DNA from: Gammaproteobacteria bacterium RIFCSPHIGHO2_12_FULL_41_20
GTDB taxonomy: Bacteria > Pseudomonadota > Gammaproteobacteria > DSM-16500
Assembly (NCBI GenBank): GCA_001801575.1
Contig: MGYC01000005.1
Location: 1-64,000 of the forward strand
DNA length: 64,000 nt
Direction: 5' to 3'
This document shows positions 38,664-49,540 of this stretch, in pieces. Every line of letters begins with the position of its first letter. Position 1 is the first letter of the stretch. The position numbers and the translations under genes are program-made. The notes beneath the pieces were generated by a model. The model was not told where the DNA came from, did no database searches, and worked only from the letters and a program-made list of their open reading frames with translations.

Positions 38664-41198
38664 ATGCTTGAAGTCATCGAACCCCTACAGCAACATACGC
38701 CAATGATGCAGCAATACCTGCGGATTAAAGCACAATACCCTGATACTTTATTGTTTTATCGCATGGGGGATTTCTACGAATTATTTTACGATGATGCACA
38801 AAAAGCAGCAGCATTGTTGGATATTACTCTGACAGCACGCGGGCAATCAGCCGGCAAGCCTATTCCTATGGCCGGAGTGCCATTTCATTCCGCAGAATCT
38901 TATATGGCCAAATTGCTGCGACAAGGATTATCCGTAGCAATTTGCGAACAAGTCGGCGATCCTAAAACGAGCCAAGGTCCTGTAGAGCGGGAAGTAGTCC
39001 GTATTTTGACACCGGGGACAGTGAGTGATGCGGCATTTTTAAGTGAACGTCAGGATAATTTGCTTGTAGCCGTATTTTCACAAGCAGATTGTTATGGGTT
39101 AGCAAGCTTGGATATGAGTTCAGGGCGCTTTTGTGTCTCCGAAATGCAAGGTGTGGATGCCTTATGGAGCGAGTTAGAGCGAGTTCAACCTTCTGAATTA
39201 TTGGTAAGCGAATCTTGTTCTTTAAGTTATTCGTCTTGCTTGGTGCATGTACGCCCAGAATGGGAGTTTGATAAGCAAGTTGCTGAACGTTTATTGAAAG
39301 AACAATTACAAGTCTTCAACTTACAAAGTTATGGCTGTGAATCATTACCACTAGCCATCACTGCTGCAGGGTGTTTGTTGAACTATGCTAAGCAAACGCA
39401 ACGCGCTGCTATGCCGCATATTCAAACCTTACAGGTAGAAAAGCGTGAAGAGGGACTGATTCTTGATGCAGCTACACGACGTAATCTGGAACTAGTCCAG
39501 ACTCTATCTGGTGGTGAAGATAATACGCTAATCTCGATTCTGGATGAGACACAGACGGCCATGGGTAGTCGCTTGTTGCGACGTTGGTTGCAACGACCAG
39601 TACGTGATCGTCATGCGCTGCAGCAACGACAAGCTAGTATCCAAGCATTCTTAACCGATCGTTGGTATGTAAGTTTACAAAAAACCTTGCGTCCTATCGC
39701 AGACTTAGAGCGGATTTTGTCACGCATCGCTTTGAAGTCGGCACGATCACGTGATTTGGTACAATTACGTTTTAGTCTGGCTATTTTGCCGGAGCTGCAA
39801 CGCCAACTACAGCATGTTACTGTGCCTTTATTGCAGCAGTTACGTCAGTCAATACAAGATTTTCCGGCTTTATATGTATTATTAGCAAAAGCCTTGGTGG
39901 ACAATCCACCTATGACAATTCGCGAGGGCGGGGTGATTGCGCGGGGGTATGATGCGGAATTGGATGAGCTGTTAGCCTTGAGTGAACATGCGGGTGATTA
40001 TTTATTACAGCTAGAAGAGCGGGAAAAACAACGTACAGGGTTTTCTACGTTAAAAGTGGGTTATAACCGTGTACATGGTTATTACATTGAAATTAGTCGC
40101 GGACAAGCCCAAGAAGTGCCACATGATTATATGCGTCGGCAAACACTGAAAAATGCAGAGCGATTTATTACCCCAGAATTAAAAACATTTGAAGATAAGG
40201 CTTTAAGTAGTCAAGAACGTGCACTGGCACGTGAAAAAATGTTATATGAAGAATTATTAGTAAAGATTCTTCCTTACTTAAAACCATTGCAAAGCTGTGC
40301 GCAAGCGATTGCGGAAGTAGATGTATTGGCGAATTTAGCGGAGCGCGCAGAATCGCGGCGTTGGTGTTGTCCAGTATTATCGGAGGCTTCTGGTATGCGT
40401 ATTCTGGGCGGACGTCATCCGGTAGTGGAGTCTGTGCTAGCCGCGCCATTTGTGCCTAATGATATTACCTTGGATGATAATCAACGCATGCTAATCATTA
40501 CGGGTCCCAACATGGGCGGTAAGTCGACGTATATGCGGCAAGTGGCGCTAATTGTATTACTTGCGCACATCGGTAGTTTTGTACCAGCACGCGAAGCGTA
40601 TATAGGTCCTGTTGACCGCATTTTCACACGTATTGGTGCCACGGATGATTTAGCCAGTGGTCGTTCTACTTTTATGGTAGAAATGACTGAGACCGCAAAT
40701 ATTTTACATCATGCAACAGCACAAAGCTTGGTATTGTTAGATGAAATTGGTCGCGGCACGAGTACATTTGATGGGTTGTCATTGGCCTGGGCGTGCGCAG
40801 AGTATTTGGCGACGACTACGCGGGCCTTTACTTTGTTTGCCACGCATTATTTTGAGCTCACCCTGTTAGCAGATGAGATACCTACTGTGCGTAATGTGCA
40901 TCTACAAGCCAGTGAGTATGGGGATAAAATTGTATTTTTGCATGCGGTACATACCGGACCAGCCAGTCAAAGTTACGGCATTCAAGTTGCGCATCTAGCG
41001 GGGGTGTTGCCTGCGGTGATTCGGCGCGCGAAACAAAAGCTGCAGGAATTAGAAGGGAAGGCGCACGTGCCAATACAGGCTGAGCGCCAATCTTCTGTGC
41101 AGCACCCAGCGTTAGAGTTATTGCGGCAAGTTGATCCAGATACATTAACGCCAAAAGCCGCGTTAGAGTGGCTATATCAGTTGCAACGCATGGTGTAG
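38664..41198 (+). CDS. mutS: DNA mismatch repair protein MutS
   Basis: 844 residues from [19 protein letters not shown]. The mismatch-binding motif is '[14 protein letters not shown]' (Phe and Glu for mismatch contact). The ATPase has Walker [15 protein letters not shown], '[12 protein letters not shown]' and 'ATHYFELT'. The C-terminal '[12 protein letters not shown]' tetramer motif is present. Starts at 38649 (ATG) or 38634 (TTG) are in frame. None has a well-placed ribosome-binding site, so the choice rests on similarity. Confidence 0.96.
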   Translation: MLEVIEPLQQHTPMMQQYLRIKAQYPDTLLFYRMGDFYELFYDDAQKAAALLDITLTARGQSAGKPIPMAGVPFHSAESYMAKLLRQGLSVAICEQVGDPKTSQGPVEREVVRILTPGTVSDAAFLSERQDNLLVAVFSQADCYGLASLDMSSGRFCVSEMQGVDALWSELERVQPSELLVSESCSLSYSSCLVHVRPEWEFDKQVAERLLKEQLQVFNLQSYGCESLPLAITAAGCLLNYAKQTQRAAMPHIQTLQVEKREEGLILDAATRRNLELVQTLSGGEDNTLISILDETQTAMGSRLLRRWLQRPVRDRHALQQRQASIQAFLTDRWYVSLQKTLRPIADLERILSRIALKSARSRDLVQLRFSLAILPELQRQLQHVTVPLLQQLRQSIQDFPALYVLLAKALVDNPPMTIREGGVIARGYDAELDELLALSEHAGDYLLQLEEREKQRTGFSTLKVGYNRVHGYYIEISRGQAQEVPHDYMRRQTLKNAERFITPELKTFEDKALSSQERALAREKMLYEELLVKILPYLKPLQSCAQAIAEVDVLANLAERAESRRWCCPVLSEASGMRILGGRHPVVESVLAAPFVPNDITLDDNQRMLIITGPNMGGKSTYMRQVALIVLLAHIGSFVPAREAYIGPVDRIFTRIGATDDLASGRSTFMVEMTETANILHHATAQSLVLLDEIGRGTSTFDGLSLAWACAEYLATTTRAFTLFATHYFELTLLADEIPTVRNVHLQASEYGDKIVFLHAVHTGPASQSYGIQVAHLAGVLPAVIRRAKQKLQELEGKAHVPIQAERQSSVQHPALELLRQVDPDTLTPKAALEWLYQLQRMV

Positions 41199-41237
41199 AG
41201 ATAGGGTGGTGATCTTGGCATTTTCTATTTGTTCGTC

Positions 41238-41265
41238 TATAATATGACTATAGTATTATGACTAT
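41238..41265 (+). promoter_or_regulatory. promoter and possible operator of phd–vapC
   Basis: TATAAT at 41238–41243 is followed by two direct ATGACTAT repeats (41244–41251 and 41258–41265) centred 14 bp apart, just before the antitoxin start. Repeats of this type often bind the antitoxin–toxin complex for autoregulation. Confidence 0.45.
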
Positions 41266-41276
41266 GGGAAAATTAT

Positions 41277-41516
41277 ATGAAACAAACTACTCGTTCCATC
41301 CCGGCTGGGGAGTTTAAGGCAAAATGCTTGCAATTGATGGATGATGTTAATAACAAACATATTACATTAACTATCACCAAACATAATAAACCCGTGGCTA
41401 AATTAGTGCCTATAGACGCAACGCCAGCGAGTTCTTTTGGTTGTCTTTGCGGTTCCGTTACTATTAAAGGAGATATTGTTGCGCCATTGGATGTACAGTG
41501 GGAATCACATGCATGA
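41277..41516 (+). CDS. Phd/YefM-type antitoxin
   Basis: 79 residues: 'IPAGEFKAKCLQLMDDVNNKHITLTITKHNKPVAKLVPI' region (residues 8–46) is the Phd/YefM DNA-binding fold, then a short C-terminal toxin-binding tail. The stop codon overlaps the toxin start (ATGA), implying a coupled toxin–antitoxin pair. Confidence 0.9.
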   Translation: MKQTTRSIPAGEFKAKCLQLMDDVNNKHITLTITKHNKPVAKLVPIDATPASSFGCLCGSVTIKGDIVAPLDVQWESHA

Positions 41517-41926
41517 GGCTTGTTTTATTAGATACGCATGTATTTATTTGGTATGTCAATGGTAATGAAGAATTAACAAAACCTATTCGTGCAGCCATTA
41601 ATACTGCAGCACAACAAAATGTGCTTTACCTAGCAGCGATTTCTTTATGGGAAGTTAGCATGCTTGAGAAAAGGCGGCGTATTATCTTAGAGAGAGCTTG
41701 TTTAGCATGGCTACATGATGCTATTCATGCTACATATATCCAGATTGTACCGATAACTCCAGCTATTTCTGTAGAAAGTTGTAACTTACCTGGTTCGTTC
41801 CATGAAGATCCGGCTGATCGCCTCATTGTAGCTACAGCTAGAGTAGAAGGGATGCATTTATTTACACGTGATTCTAGAATTCTTAGTTATGGGCAAAGTA
41901 AACATATCGCTGTTAGAAAAATATAA
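41513..41926 (+). CDS. vapC: VapC-type PIN-domain toxin
   Basis: 137 residues. PIN acidic residues: D in 'LLDTHVFIWY', E in 'AAISLWEVSML', and D residues in 'FHEDPADRLIVATA' and 'LFTRDSRIL'. This subgroup (VapC-like with 'DTHVFIW') are RNases. It overlaps the antitoxin by 4 bp. Both proteins look intact. Confidence 0.9.
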   Translation: MRLVLLDTHVFIWYVNGNEELTKPIRAAINTAAQQNVLYLAAISLWEVSMLEKRRRIILERACLAWLHDAIHATYIQIVPITPAISVESCNLPGSFHEDPADRLIVATARVEGMHLFTRDSRILSYGQSKHIAVRKI

Positions 41927-41950
41927 ATGTTAAGGCCTATACTCATTACA

Positions 41951-42118
41951 CCTCAAGAGGGTGTGACCTGTGATTAATGTTATGCTGGGGGTGCTCTCCT
42001 GTTCGAAGGACGTCTCGACCAGGGAGGGTAAGAAGAGCCGAGTACAGGGACGTACGTTCCTGAGAACAGGAGAGCACCCCCAGCATAACATTAATCACAG
42101 GTCACACCCCTTCAAGAT
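41951..42118. mobile_element. palindromic element D with a 61-nt structured loop
   Basis: Perfect 45-bp arms (41959–42003 and 42065–42109), beginning GGGTGTGACCTGTGATTAATG. The loop at 42004–42064 is G-rich and unlike the A–C loops. Flanks CCTCAAGAG and CTTCAAGAT match at 7 of 9, suggesting a decayed target duplication. The sequence at 17655–17678 resembles one end of this element (CACGGGTCACACC…CTCAAGG). Confidence 0.75.
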
Positions 42119-42128
42119 GCGAGAATTC

Positions 42129-42851
42129 CTAGCTAATTAGCATGTCCACGTCTTTTTTCTCGAGTTCTATCCATTTCCCACGCCGTAATCGCGGCGGGAG
42201 GGTCAAGGTGCCAAAGCGTATGCGAATCAGGCGACTGACTTGTAAGTCTTGTGACTCAAATAAGCGGCGAACTACACGATTACGCCCTTGTTTGACGATA
42301 ACATGGTACCAATGATTACTCCCTGTGCCGCCGGCATCGACAATGCTTTCAAAATGGGCAAGGCCATCGGCCAAACGTACACCTTTTTTTAACTTAACCA
42401 GTATCGGGGTAGAAACTTCGCCGCGAATTCGCGCGGCATATTCTCGCTCAATTTGTGCTGATGGATGCATGAGTTGATTGGCTAACTTACCATCATTGGT
42501 AATAATGAGTAATCCTGAAGTATTAAAATCCAAGCGGCCTATGGAAATCCAACGACCGTTACGGATGAGTGGTAAGCGGTCAAAAATAGTGGGGCGTTGT
42601 TCGGGGTCTTTACGTGTACATACTTCACCTTCAGGTTTATGGTAGAGCAATACGCGGCGCTTTTGTTGTTGGCTTTTAATGAGGCTGATTTTTTGACCAT
42701 CAATTACAATCTTATCCTCACTTTCTATGCGTGTGCCGATTTGTGCCGGGTGCCCATTGACAGTGATTCTGCCATCACGTATCCATTGTTCAATTTGGCG
42801 ACGGGAAGCAATGCCAGCATTAGCCAGGATTTTTTGGATTTTTTCGCTCAT
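42129..42851 (-). CDS. rluB: 23S rRNA pseudouridine(2605) synthase RluB
   Basis: 240 residues: an S4 RNA-binding domain ('KIQKILANAGIASRRQIEQWI') and the pseudouridine synthase domain with catalytic Asp in 'GRLDFNTSGLLIITNDG', plus 'EYAARIRG' and 'GRNRVVRRLFES'. It lies 14 bp after scpB, an order common in this class. Confidence 0.92.
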   Translation of the reverse strand: MSEKIQKILANAGIASRRQIEQWIRDGRITVNGHPAQIGTRIESEDKIVIDGQKISLIKSQQQKRRVLLYHKPEGEVCTRKDPEQRPTIFDRLPLIRNGRWISIGRLDFNTSGLLIITNDGKLANQLMHPSAQIEREYAARIRGEVSTPILVKLKKGVRLADGLAHFESIVDAGGTGSNHWYHVIVKQGRNRVVRRLFESQDLQVSRLIRIRFGTLTLPPRLRRGKWIELEKKDVDMLIS

Positions 42852-42865
42852 AGTATTTATCTCGG

Positions 42866-43486
42866 TTACTCTTCAACACTTTCACTCCGTGTGTTTTCTA
42901 TGGTCTGTTCTTCTAATGCTAACTGTATTTGCAAGCTGGAAAATTGAGCATCTAAATCCTTTAATTCTGCCAGAGTAGGTAATTCCGCTAGGTTTTTTAG
43001 ATTAAAATAATCGAGGAATTCTTTTGTAGTTGCATAAAGAGCCGGTTTGCCAGGGATTTCTCGATAGCCAACGATGCGTATCCATTCGCGTTCCAGTAGT
43101 GATTTAATAATAGGAGAACTGACGGTAACGCCGCGTATAGACTCGATTTCTGCACGAGTAATAGGTTGTTGGTAAGCAATAATGGCAAGAGTTTCAAGAA
43201 AAGCCCGCGAATAGCGTGGCGGTTTTTCTTCCCATAGCTTAGCTAGCCAAGGGCTGAATTCTGCCTTAGCTTGAAAACGGAAACCGCTGGCTATTTCACG
43301 TAGCTCGATGCCACGATCTGCATAGCGTTGTTTAAGACTATGTAATGCCGCGTGAATATCGATAGTTGTAGGGAGCTCCGCTTCAGAGAACAATTTTTGT
43401 ATTTGGGCTAGGGTAAGAGGATTATCTGTGACCATTAAAGCAGCCTCAATAATACATTCAAGTTGGTTAGGGGTCATAATAGCCAT
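42866..43486 (-). CDS. scpB: segregation and condensation protein B
   Basis: 206 residues with two winged-helix domains. 'ETLAIIAYQQPITRAEIESIRGV' and 'EREWIRIVGYREIPGKPALYATT' are characteristic. It works with Smc and ScpA in chromosome condensation. scpA is not upstream in the window. Confidence 0.93.
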   Translation of the reverse strand: MAIMTPNQLECIIEAALMVTDNPLTLAQIQKLFSEAELPTTIDIHAALHSLKQRYADRGIELREIASGFRFQAKAEFSPWLAKLWEEKPPRYSRAFLETLAIIAYQQPITRAEIESIRGVTVSSPIIKSLLEREWIRIVGYREIPGKPALYATTKEFLDYFNLKNLAELPTLAELKDLDAQFSSLQIQLALEEQTIENTRSESVEE

Positions 43487-43561
43487 GTGTTAGTTAGTAA
43501 AGTTACCAGTAATCATAGCAAAAACTAGAGAAAGGGTCAGCAATAGACTAATATTGTTAGG

Positions 43562-43650
43562 AATTTCAACTGAAGCTGTCTGGATACTGGGGAATGTTTA
43601 TTGAACTGTAAACACTCCCCAGCATCCAGACGGCTGCAGCAGAAATCTCT
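43562..43650. repeat. imperfect hairpin M before the kynureninase gene
   Basis: GTCTGGATACTGGGGAATG and its partner ending CATCCAGAC pair over 23 bp with two mismatches around an 8-nt loop. Weaker pairing extends outward (CTGAAGCTG with CGGCTGCAG). No flanking direct repeat. It may be an old palindromic element or a terminator. Confidence 0.6.
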
Positions 43651-43678
43651 GATAACCTTCTGAATAATAGGTAATAAA

Positions 43679-45220
43679 ATGGGCAGTAGAACAACTGATG
43701 CGACTAGACGTGCTCCTTTTTTTTTATTTTCCTTATCGGATAGCCATTTGATGGGGGACCTTTTACTTACTAACCCAGATGGGTTTATGCAGAAGTTAAT
43801 GGCTAAATCTGCTTGGTTTTCCCAAGAGATGGCGCAACAATTAGATGCAATTGATCCTATTCACTATACCGCAAAAATGTTTAACGTTGGTGAACTTGTC
43901 CCCTTTGCTGGACATTCTTTAGGTCCCGTATTTCAGCCTGTGTTAAATAGAATCCAGAGAACAGCTGACTTACAGAGCAGATTACATGAGGGTCATTTTC
44001 CTGATTCACACCCAGATGGACAAGAGAGTGGCCACTGGTTTGATTGTGATCGTTACCAGCCAGCATTGGCAGCAGCGAAAAAGCTGCTTGGGTTCGCGGA
44101 TGAGAGTGAGTTTATTTTTACAGCAAGTGGGTTGTCACAAAACTTAGGGATGTTAATGGATACCTTTTTCCGTTCTACCAAAAGGGATTGGGATACAGGT
44201 AAAACAAAGATAGTGATGTTGGATACAGAGTTTTTCTCCGATCAGGCAGAGGCTATTTCAGTTTTAAGGCGAGCAATACAACAGGCTGACGATTTTGAAT
44301 ATTTTCGTGAACGCGAAAAGCCGATACCTGAAAGCCAAATCATAAAAATCAAGCCTGATGACAAGGGACTATTTAATACAGAGGATATTATTAGAATTAT
44401 TCGCGATCATGCTAAAGAAGTGAAAATGATTTGTTTGTCAGACATCGTATTTAGTACGGGACAACGGCTTGAATTAAATAAAATATTCTCTGCTGTGGGA
44501 GATGTCATCAGGGAGAATTGTATTATTGTTGGGCTAGATTTAGCACATACAGTTGGGAATAGAGCTATCGATCTTAAGTCGCTCCCAGTTACCTTTGCTG
44601 TCGGTTGTGCATACAAGCATTTAAGCGGCTTCCCAGGCAGTGGCTTTGGTTTTTATGTAAATAGGAACGCTGATTTAACAAGATATCCACCCTTACAGGG
44701 ATGGAAGGCGGCGAATTCTAGCCAGGTGTTCGCAACTATTAAGCATTATGATTCTAGTATTATGGCACAAACCGGAGCAGTGGCATTTAGAGCGAGCAAT
44801 CCTGCACCGGTGGCATTAATTCCAGCGCAGGTGTTTTTAACGTACTTTAATAATATTGGTTTCGATAAGTGTTTTAATAAATCAGAATGTTTAACGCGAT
44901 ATTTGCTTGCACAGTTAAAGTATCATTTAGGTGATAAACTAGAATTGATTACCCCTGAAGACCCCATGCAAAGAGGGGCAATGATTGTGTTCCGTATTAA
45001 GGGATTATCTTCAGTGGAAGAAATAGAAGATTTTTTAAAAGAAGGGCGATCAGAGTTAGGTAATTATGAGGTAGATGTTAGAGCACCGAATATTCGCATG
45101 ACGGCTCATTATGCATATTCTACATTCGAACAAATATGTCGGATGGTAAATAAGCTCACTTTAGTTGTGAATAATCTGTTACGACAGGAAGAAGGACATG
45201 CCTTAGCGGTTAGTAAATAA
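43679..45220 (+). CDS. kynU: kynureninase-like PLP enzyme
   Basis: 513 residues, fold type I. D287-L-A-H290 in 'VGLDLAHTVGN' contacts PLP. K313 in 'GCAYKHLSGFPGSG' is the Schiff-base lysine. 'ANSSQVFATI' and 'FRASNPAPVALIPAQ' follow the kynureninase pattern. The protein is longer than typical (about 415–465), with about 25 extra N-terminal residues. An internal ATG in 'HLMGDLLL' could be the real start. No other tryptophan-catabolism gene is nearby. It would cleave kynurenine or 3-hydroxykynurenine to an anthranilate. Confidence 0.8.
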   Translation: MGSRTTDATRRAPFFLFSLSDSHLMGDLLLTNPDGFMQKLMAKSAWFSQEMAQQLDAIDPIHYTAKMFNVGELVPFAGHSLGPVFQPVLNRIQRTADLQSRLHEGHFPDSHPDGQESGHWFDCDRYQPALAAAKKLLGFADESEFIFTASGLSQNLGMLMDTFFRSTKRDWDTGKTKIVMLDTEFFSDQAEAISVLRRAIQQADDFEYFREREKPIPESQIIKIKPDDKGLFNTEDIIRIIRDHAKEVKMICLSDIVFSTGQRLELNKIFSAVGDVIRENCIIVGLDLAHTVGNRAIDLKSLPVTFAVGCAYKHLSGFPGSGFGFYVNRNADLTRYPPLQGWKAANSSQVFATIKHYDSSIMAQTGAVAFRASNPAPVALIPAQVFLTYFNNIGFDKCFNKSECLTRYLLAQLKYHLGDKLELITPEDPMQRGAMIVFRIKGLSSVEEIEDFLKEGRSELGNYEVDVRAPNIRMTAHYAYSTFEQICRMVNKLTLVVNNLLRQEEGHALAVSK

Positions 45221-45260
45221 CAAATAAAATGTACAAAACTCCCGAACAAGTATCACTAAC

Positions 45261-46196
45261 ATGACAATATTGATCCGTGGATTACATAACATTACTCCGC
45301 AGTGCCAAGGCGGGGTAGTGACGATAGGTAACTTCGATGGTGTGCACCAAGGGCATCAGCGTTTACTTGCGCGTTTGCTAGCCATTGCGAGAGCTCGCCA
45401 TGTGCCAGCAACGGTAATTACATTTGATCCGCAACCGATGGAATTTTTCCATCAGAGCCAAGTGACGGTACCGCGTTTAACAAATTTTCGCGAGAAATTC
45501 CAGCATTTAGCCGCTTGTGGGGTAGACCAAGTCGTGGTATTGCATTTCAATGATTACTTGGCAAGATTAAATGCACAAGATTTTGTGCGTGAAGTGCTTT
45601 ATGAGCGCTTACATGTTAAGCATATTCTTGTAGGGGATGATTTTCGCTTCGGTTATCAACGTTTAGGAAATATAGGCTTGTTGCAAGAGTTAGGTGGTCG
45701 TTTCCAGTTTACCTGTGAAGTGATGCCTACGCAGTGTGCCCAAGGAGAACGTATTAGTAGTACACAATTACGCCAAGCATTAACTAAATTTAATCCAGAA
45801 AGAATTCGTGCTTTATTAGGGTATCCTTATACCATGATTGGCCGAGTGATGCCGGGCGCGCAACGCGGGCGACAATGGGGCTTTCCCACGGCAAATATTT
45901 ACTTACGTCGTTTATTGACCCCGGTGCTAGGGGTATACGTTGTATGGGTGCATGGGGTGGCAGAACAGGCATGGCCAGGAGTAGCGAATGTGGGTGTAAG
46001 ACCGACTATAGATGGTACTCGATGCTTACTCGAGGTACACTTGCTCGATTTTAATAAAGACATATATCGGCGTTATGTGGAAGTCGAATTTTGCGATAAA
46101 TTACGTGATGAACAGCGCTTTGCAAATATAGAATTATTACGCACACAAATAGCTGAGGATGTACAACAGGCGCGGAGTTATTTTAATTATGACTGA
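45261..46196 (+). CDS. ribF: bifunctional riboflavin kinase/FAD synthetase
   Basis: 311 residues: the nucleotidyltransferase '[18 protein letters not shown]' and '[14 protein letters not shown]', then the kinase domain '[20 protein letters not shown]' and '[12 protein letters not shown]'. It makes FMN and FAD. The stop overlaps the ileS start by 8 bp, giving the standard ribF–ileS–lspA operon. Confidence 0.96.
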   Translation: MTILIRGLHNITPQCQGGVVTIGNFDGVHQGHQRLLARLLAIARARHVPATVITFDPQPMEFFHQSQVTVPRLTNFREKFQHLAACGVDQVVVLHFNDYLARLNAQDFVREVLYERLHVKHILVGDDFRFGYQRLGNIGLLQELGGRFQFTCEVMPTQCAQGERISSTQLRQALTKFNPERIRALLGYPYTMIGRVMPGAQRGRQWGFPTANIYLRRLLTPVLGVYVVWVHGVAEQAWPGVANVGVRPTIDGTRCLLEVHLLDFNKDIYRRYVEVEFCDKLRDEQRFANIELLRTQIAEDVQQARSYFNYD

Positions 46197-49014
46197 TTAC
46201 AAACATACTTTGAATCTTCCCCAGACTGATTTTCCCATGAAAGCCAATCTGGCACAGCGCGAACCGGAGATTCTAAAAAAATGGTACGACATGGATCTTT
46301 ATGCGCAAATACGCACTATCCATAAAGGCAAGAAGAAGTTTATTTTGCATATGGGCCCACCTTATGCCAATGGCCACATTCATTTAGGTACAGCGACCAC
46401 GACCTTACTAAAAGATATGGTGGTGAAATCGAAATCTATGAGTGGTTATGATTCACCACTCGTTCCAGGTTGGGATTGCCATGGGTTACCAATCGAATTA
46501 AACGTTGAAAAAAAAGTGGGAAAGCCAGGGCGCAAGGTAACGCCTGCTGAGTTTCGTCTGGCATGTCGTGAATACGCGCAATCTTTTATTAATTTCCAAC
46601 GTGATGAATTTAAGCGCTTAGGCATTCTGGCCGATTGGGATAAACCTTATCTCACTATGGACTTTAAATACGAGGCAAATATTATTCGCAGTCTGGCGAA
46701 AATGATACAGCAAGGGCATTTGCAGAAAGGGTATAAGCCCGTGCATTGGTGTTTGGATTGTGGGTCTGCATTAGCTGAAGCTGAAGTAGAATATGCAGAG
46801 AAAACGTCACCAGCAATTGATGTGCGGTTTTTTGTGGTGGATGAAGCAGAGCTGCTTGCGCGTTTCTCTGTGGAAGCAACAAAAAATTTAGGGCAAGGTC
46901 CTATCTCCATACCTATTTGGACTACGACGCCGTGGACCTTGCCGGCTAACCAAGCGGTAGCTTTACATGCAGAGGTAGAGTATGTCTTGGTGGAGTGTGA
47001 TGGGGGGAAAGAGCGCTTGATTTTAGCAGAGCCACTCGTGGCTACGGTTATGCAACGCTATGGTGTACAAGAATATCGTCAATGTGCACGTATCTTAGGG
47101 GAACAGTTAGACAATATTTTATTGCAGCATCCTTTTTATGCTAGACAAGTGCCTGTAGTACTGGGTGAACATGTGACAGTAGAGTCAGGTACTGGTGCAG
47201 TACATACTGCGCCTGCACATGGTCAAGATGACTATGTGATTGGCCGTGAATATAATTTGCCGTTAGATAACCCTGTGGGTGATGATGGCTGTTTTATTGC
47301 CGGAACGCCTTTATTAGCGGGCATACACGTTAATAAAGCAAATGATCTGATTCTTGAGGAGTTGCATGCAAAAAACACCTTGTTGCATACGACCAAGATC
47401 CAGCATAGTTATCCGCATTGTTGGCGCCACAAAACCCCATTAATTTTTCGTGCTACCCCACAATGGTTTATTAGCATGGAGCAACAAGGGTTGCGTGCTA
47501 TGGCTATGCAGGCTATTGAGCGAGTGAAGTGGGTGCCGGATTGGGGTAAGGCGCGGATTACCGCGATGATGGAAAATCGCCCGGATTGGTGTATTTCTCG
47601 GCAACGCACCTGGGGTGTGCCTTTATCTTTATTTATCCATAAAGAAACGAATGAATTGCATCCACGTACACTTGAGTTGATGGAAGAAGTCGCCAAACAA
47701 GTGGAGCAACAAGGTGTAGAGGCGTGGTATATCTTAGATGTGCGAGCGTTGTTAGGTAAAGAGGCTGATGAATATATAAAATGCCATGATATTTTAGATG
47801 TATGGTTTGATTCTGGCGTGAGTCACCATTGTGTGTTGGAAACCAACCCTGATTTACGTTTCCCTGGCGATATGTATCTTGAAGGTTCAGATCAACATCG
47901 AGGCTGGTTTCAATCGTCTTTGCTTACGTCGTTGGCTATGCATGGCACAGAACCTTATAAAACCGTGTTAACACATGGTTATGTGGTTGATGGGCAAGGC
48001 CGTAAAATGTCAAAATCCTTAGGTAATGTGATTGCGCCGGAAGAAGTGATTCGTACGCTGGGTGCAGACGTGTTACGTTTATGGGTATCTTCCATTGATT
48101 ATCGTGCTGAAATTGGTGTGTCTAATGAAATTTTAACACGCACTTCAGAAACATATCGACGTATTCGCAATACTGCGCGCTTTTTGTTAGCTAATTTACA
48201 TGGGTTTAATCCAGAGCAACACTTGGTACAACCACAAGACATGGTGGCGTTAGATCGCTGGGCTGTAGACAAAGCTTATCAAGTGCAGCAAGATATTATT
48301 CATGCCTATGACACCTATCAATTCCATTTGATTTACCAACGCTTACATTATTTTTGCGCGGTAGAAATGGGAAGTTTTTATTTGGATATCATTAAAGATC
48401 GCCAATATACTATGCCAACGGATAGTCGTGGACGGCGTTCTGTACAAACCGCTATGTTTCATATCATTGAAGCATTAGTAAGGTGGATGGCACCCATTTT
48501 AAGTTTTACTGCAGAAGAAATTTGGCAATATATGCCAGGCAAGCGCCCAGCATCAGTATTTTTTACTACCTGGTATGAGGAATTATTTTCATTGCCACGT
48601 GATACAAAAATGAATCAAGCCTATTGGGAAAAAATTCGTTTAGTACGTGATGCAGTTAATAAGGAAATTGAAAGTCAACGTAACGCAGGCCATATTGGCT
48701 CGGCTTTAGAAGCAGTGGTGACACTTTATTGTGACTCCACATTGAAAGCAGAAATGGATCATCTTGGCCAAGAATTGCGTTTTGTACTGATTACCTCAGA
48801 AGCCAGAGTTTTGCCAGCGGATGCACAGCTGACAGATGTGGTAACAACAGATGTGCCTGGTTTGTGGTTACGAGTTGTGCCAACGAAGAACATTAAATGC
48901 GAGCGTTGTTGGCATAGACGTGCTGATGTTGGTACCTATCCTCAATATCCGGGATTGTGCGGGCGCTGCGTAGAGAATGTGGCGCATACAGGGGAGGCAA
49001 GAGCCTATGCTTAG
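46189..49014 (+). CDS. ileS: isoleucine–tRNA ligase
   Basis: 941 residues from [21 protein letters not shown] motif in '[12 protein letters not shown]', the editing CP1 domain '[14 protein letters not shown]', KMSKS in '[10 protein letters not shown]', and a C-terminal zinc site CxxC…CxxC ('CERCWHRR…CGRCV'). The ATG at 46189 overlaps ribF and matches family starts. The upstream in-frame ATG lies inside ribF. Confidence 0.97.
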   Translation: MTDYKHTLNLPQTDFPMKANLAQREPEILKKWYDMDLYAQIRTIHKGKKKFILHMGPPYANGHIHLGTATTTLLKDMVVKSKSMSGYDSPLVPGWDCHGLPIELNVEKKVGKPGRKVTPAEFRLACREYAQSFINFQRDEFKRLGILADWDKPYLTMDFKYEANIIRSLAKMIQQGHLQKGYKPVHWCLDCGSALAEAEVEYAEKTSPAIDVRFFVVDEAELLARFSVEATKNLGQGPISIPIWTTTPWTLPANQAVALHAEVEYVLVECDGGKERLILAEPLVATVMQRYGVQEYRQCARILGEQLDNILLQHPFYARQVPVVLGEHVTVESGTGAVHTAPAHGQDDYVIGREYNLPLDNPVGDDGCFIAGTPLLAGIHVNKANDLILEELHAKNTLLHTTKIQHSYPHCWRHKTPLIFRATPQWFISMEQQGLRAMAMQAIERVKWVPDWGKARITAMMENRPDWCISRQRTWGVPLSLFIHKETNELHPRTLELMEEVAKQVEQQGVEAWYILDVRALLGKEADEYIKCHDILDVWFDSGVSHHCVLETNPDLRFPGDMYLEGSDQHRGWFQSSLLTSLAMHGTEPYKTVLTHGYVVDGQGRKMSKSLGNVIAPEEVIRTLGADVLRLWVSSIDYRAEIGVSNEILTRTSETYRRIRNTARFLLANLHGFNPEQHLVQPQDMVALDRWAVDKAYQVQQDIIHAYDTYQFHLIYQRLHYFCAVEMGSFYLDIIKDRQYTMPTDSRGRRSVQTAMFHIIEALVRWMAPILSFTAEEIWQYMPGKRPASVFFTTWYEELFSLPRDTKMNQAYWEKIRLVRDAVNKEIESQRNAGHIGSALEAVVTLYCDSTLKAEMDHLGQELRFVLITSEARVLPADAQLTDVVTTDVPGLWLRVVPTKNIKCERCWHRRADVGTYPQYPGLCGRCVENVAHTGEARAYA

Positions 49015-49507
49015 TAGAGGTGTTTTGTCACGCATATTTGCAGCAACAGGGCTGGTGTGGCTGTGGGTGACTGTGTTGGTTGTGATTGCAGATAGAATTA
49101 CTAAATATGCGGCAAATGCTTTTTTGATACCGTATGAAGCGCTTCCTGTGATGCCCTCTTTTAATCTTACGTTGGCCTATAACAAAGGTGCGGCGTTTAA
49201 TTTTTTAGATAGCGCTTCTGGTTGGCAGGGGATTTTTTTAGGTAGTATTGCGGTTATTGTGAGTGTTTGCATTCTGGTATGGATGTACCGTAACTCTGCT
49301 AAACAATATTGGTTAAATGTGACGTTGGCTTTTATTTTAGGCGGGGCATTAGGTAATTTTTGGGATCGCTTAGAGTATGGACATGTTGTTGACTTTATTC
49401 AGCTATATATTTCACATTGGTCTTGGCCAGTATTTAATGTGGCAGACTCAGCTATTTCTGTTGGTACGATGATGTTATTGTGGTATTGGTTGGTGCGAAA
49501 GCAGTGA
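49007..49507 (+). CDS. lspA: lipoprotein signal peptidase II
   Basis: About 166 residues with four membrane segments. Catalytic aspartates lie in '[15 protein letters not shown]' and '[11 protein letters not shown]', and '[11 protein letters not shown]' is the conserved loop. The ATG at 49007 overlaps the ileS stop by 8 bp. It processes lipoproteins such as LptE and the lipoprotein at 51727. Confidence 0.95.
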   Translation: MLSRGVLSRIFAATGLVWLWVTVLVVIADRITKYAANAFLIPYEALPVMPSFNLTLAYNKGAAFNFLDSASGWQGIFLGSIAVIVSVCILVWMYRNSAKQYWLNVTLAFILGGALGNFWDRLEYGHVVDFIQLYISHWSWPVFNVADSAISVGTMMLLWYWLVRKQ

Positions 49508-49540
49508 GACTTTTCAGCACAAACTTCGAGAGTGTTTATT

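Noticed and set aside
43562-43650. Hairpin before kynureninase as a 9-bp-duplication element
   Set aside because: Flanks do not match as direct repeats; the outward similarity is part of the imperfect inverted repeat.
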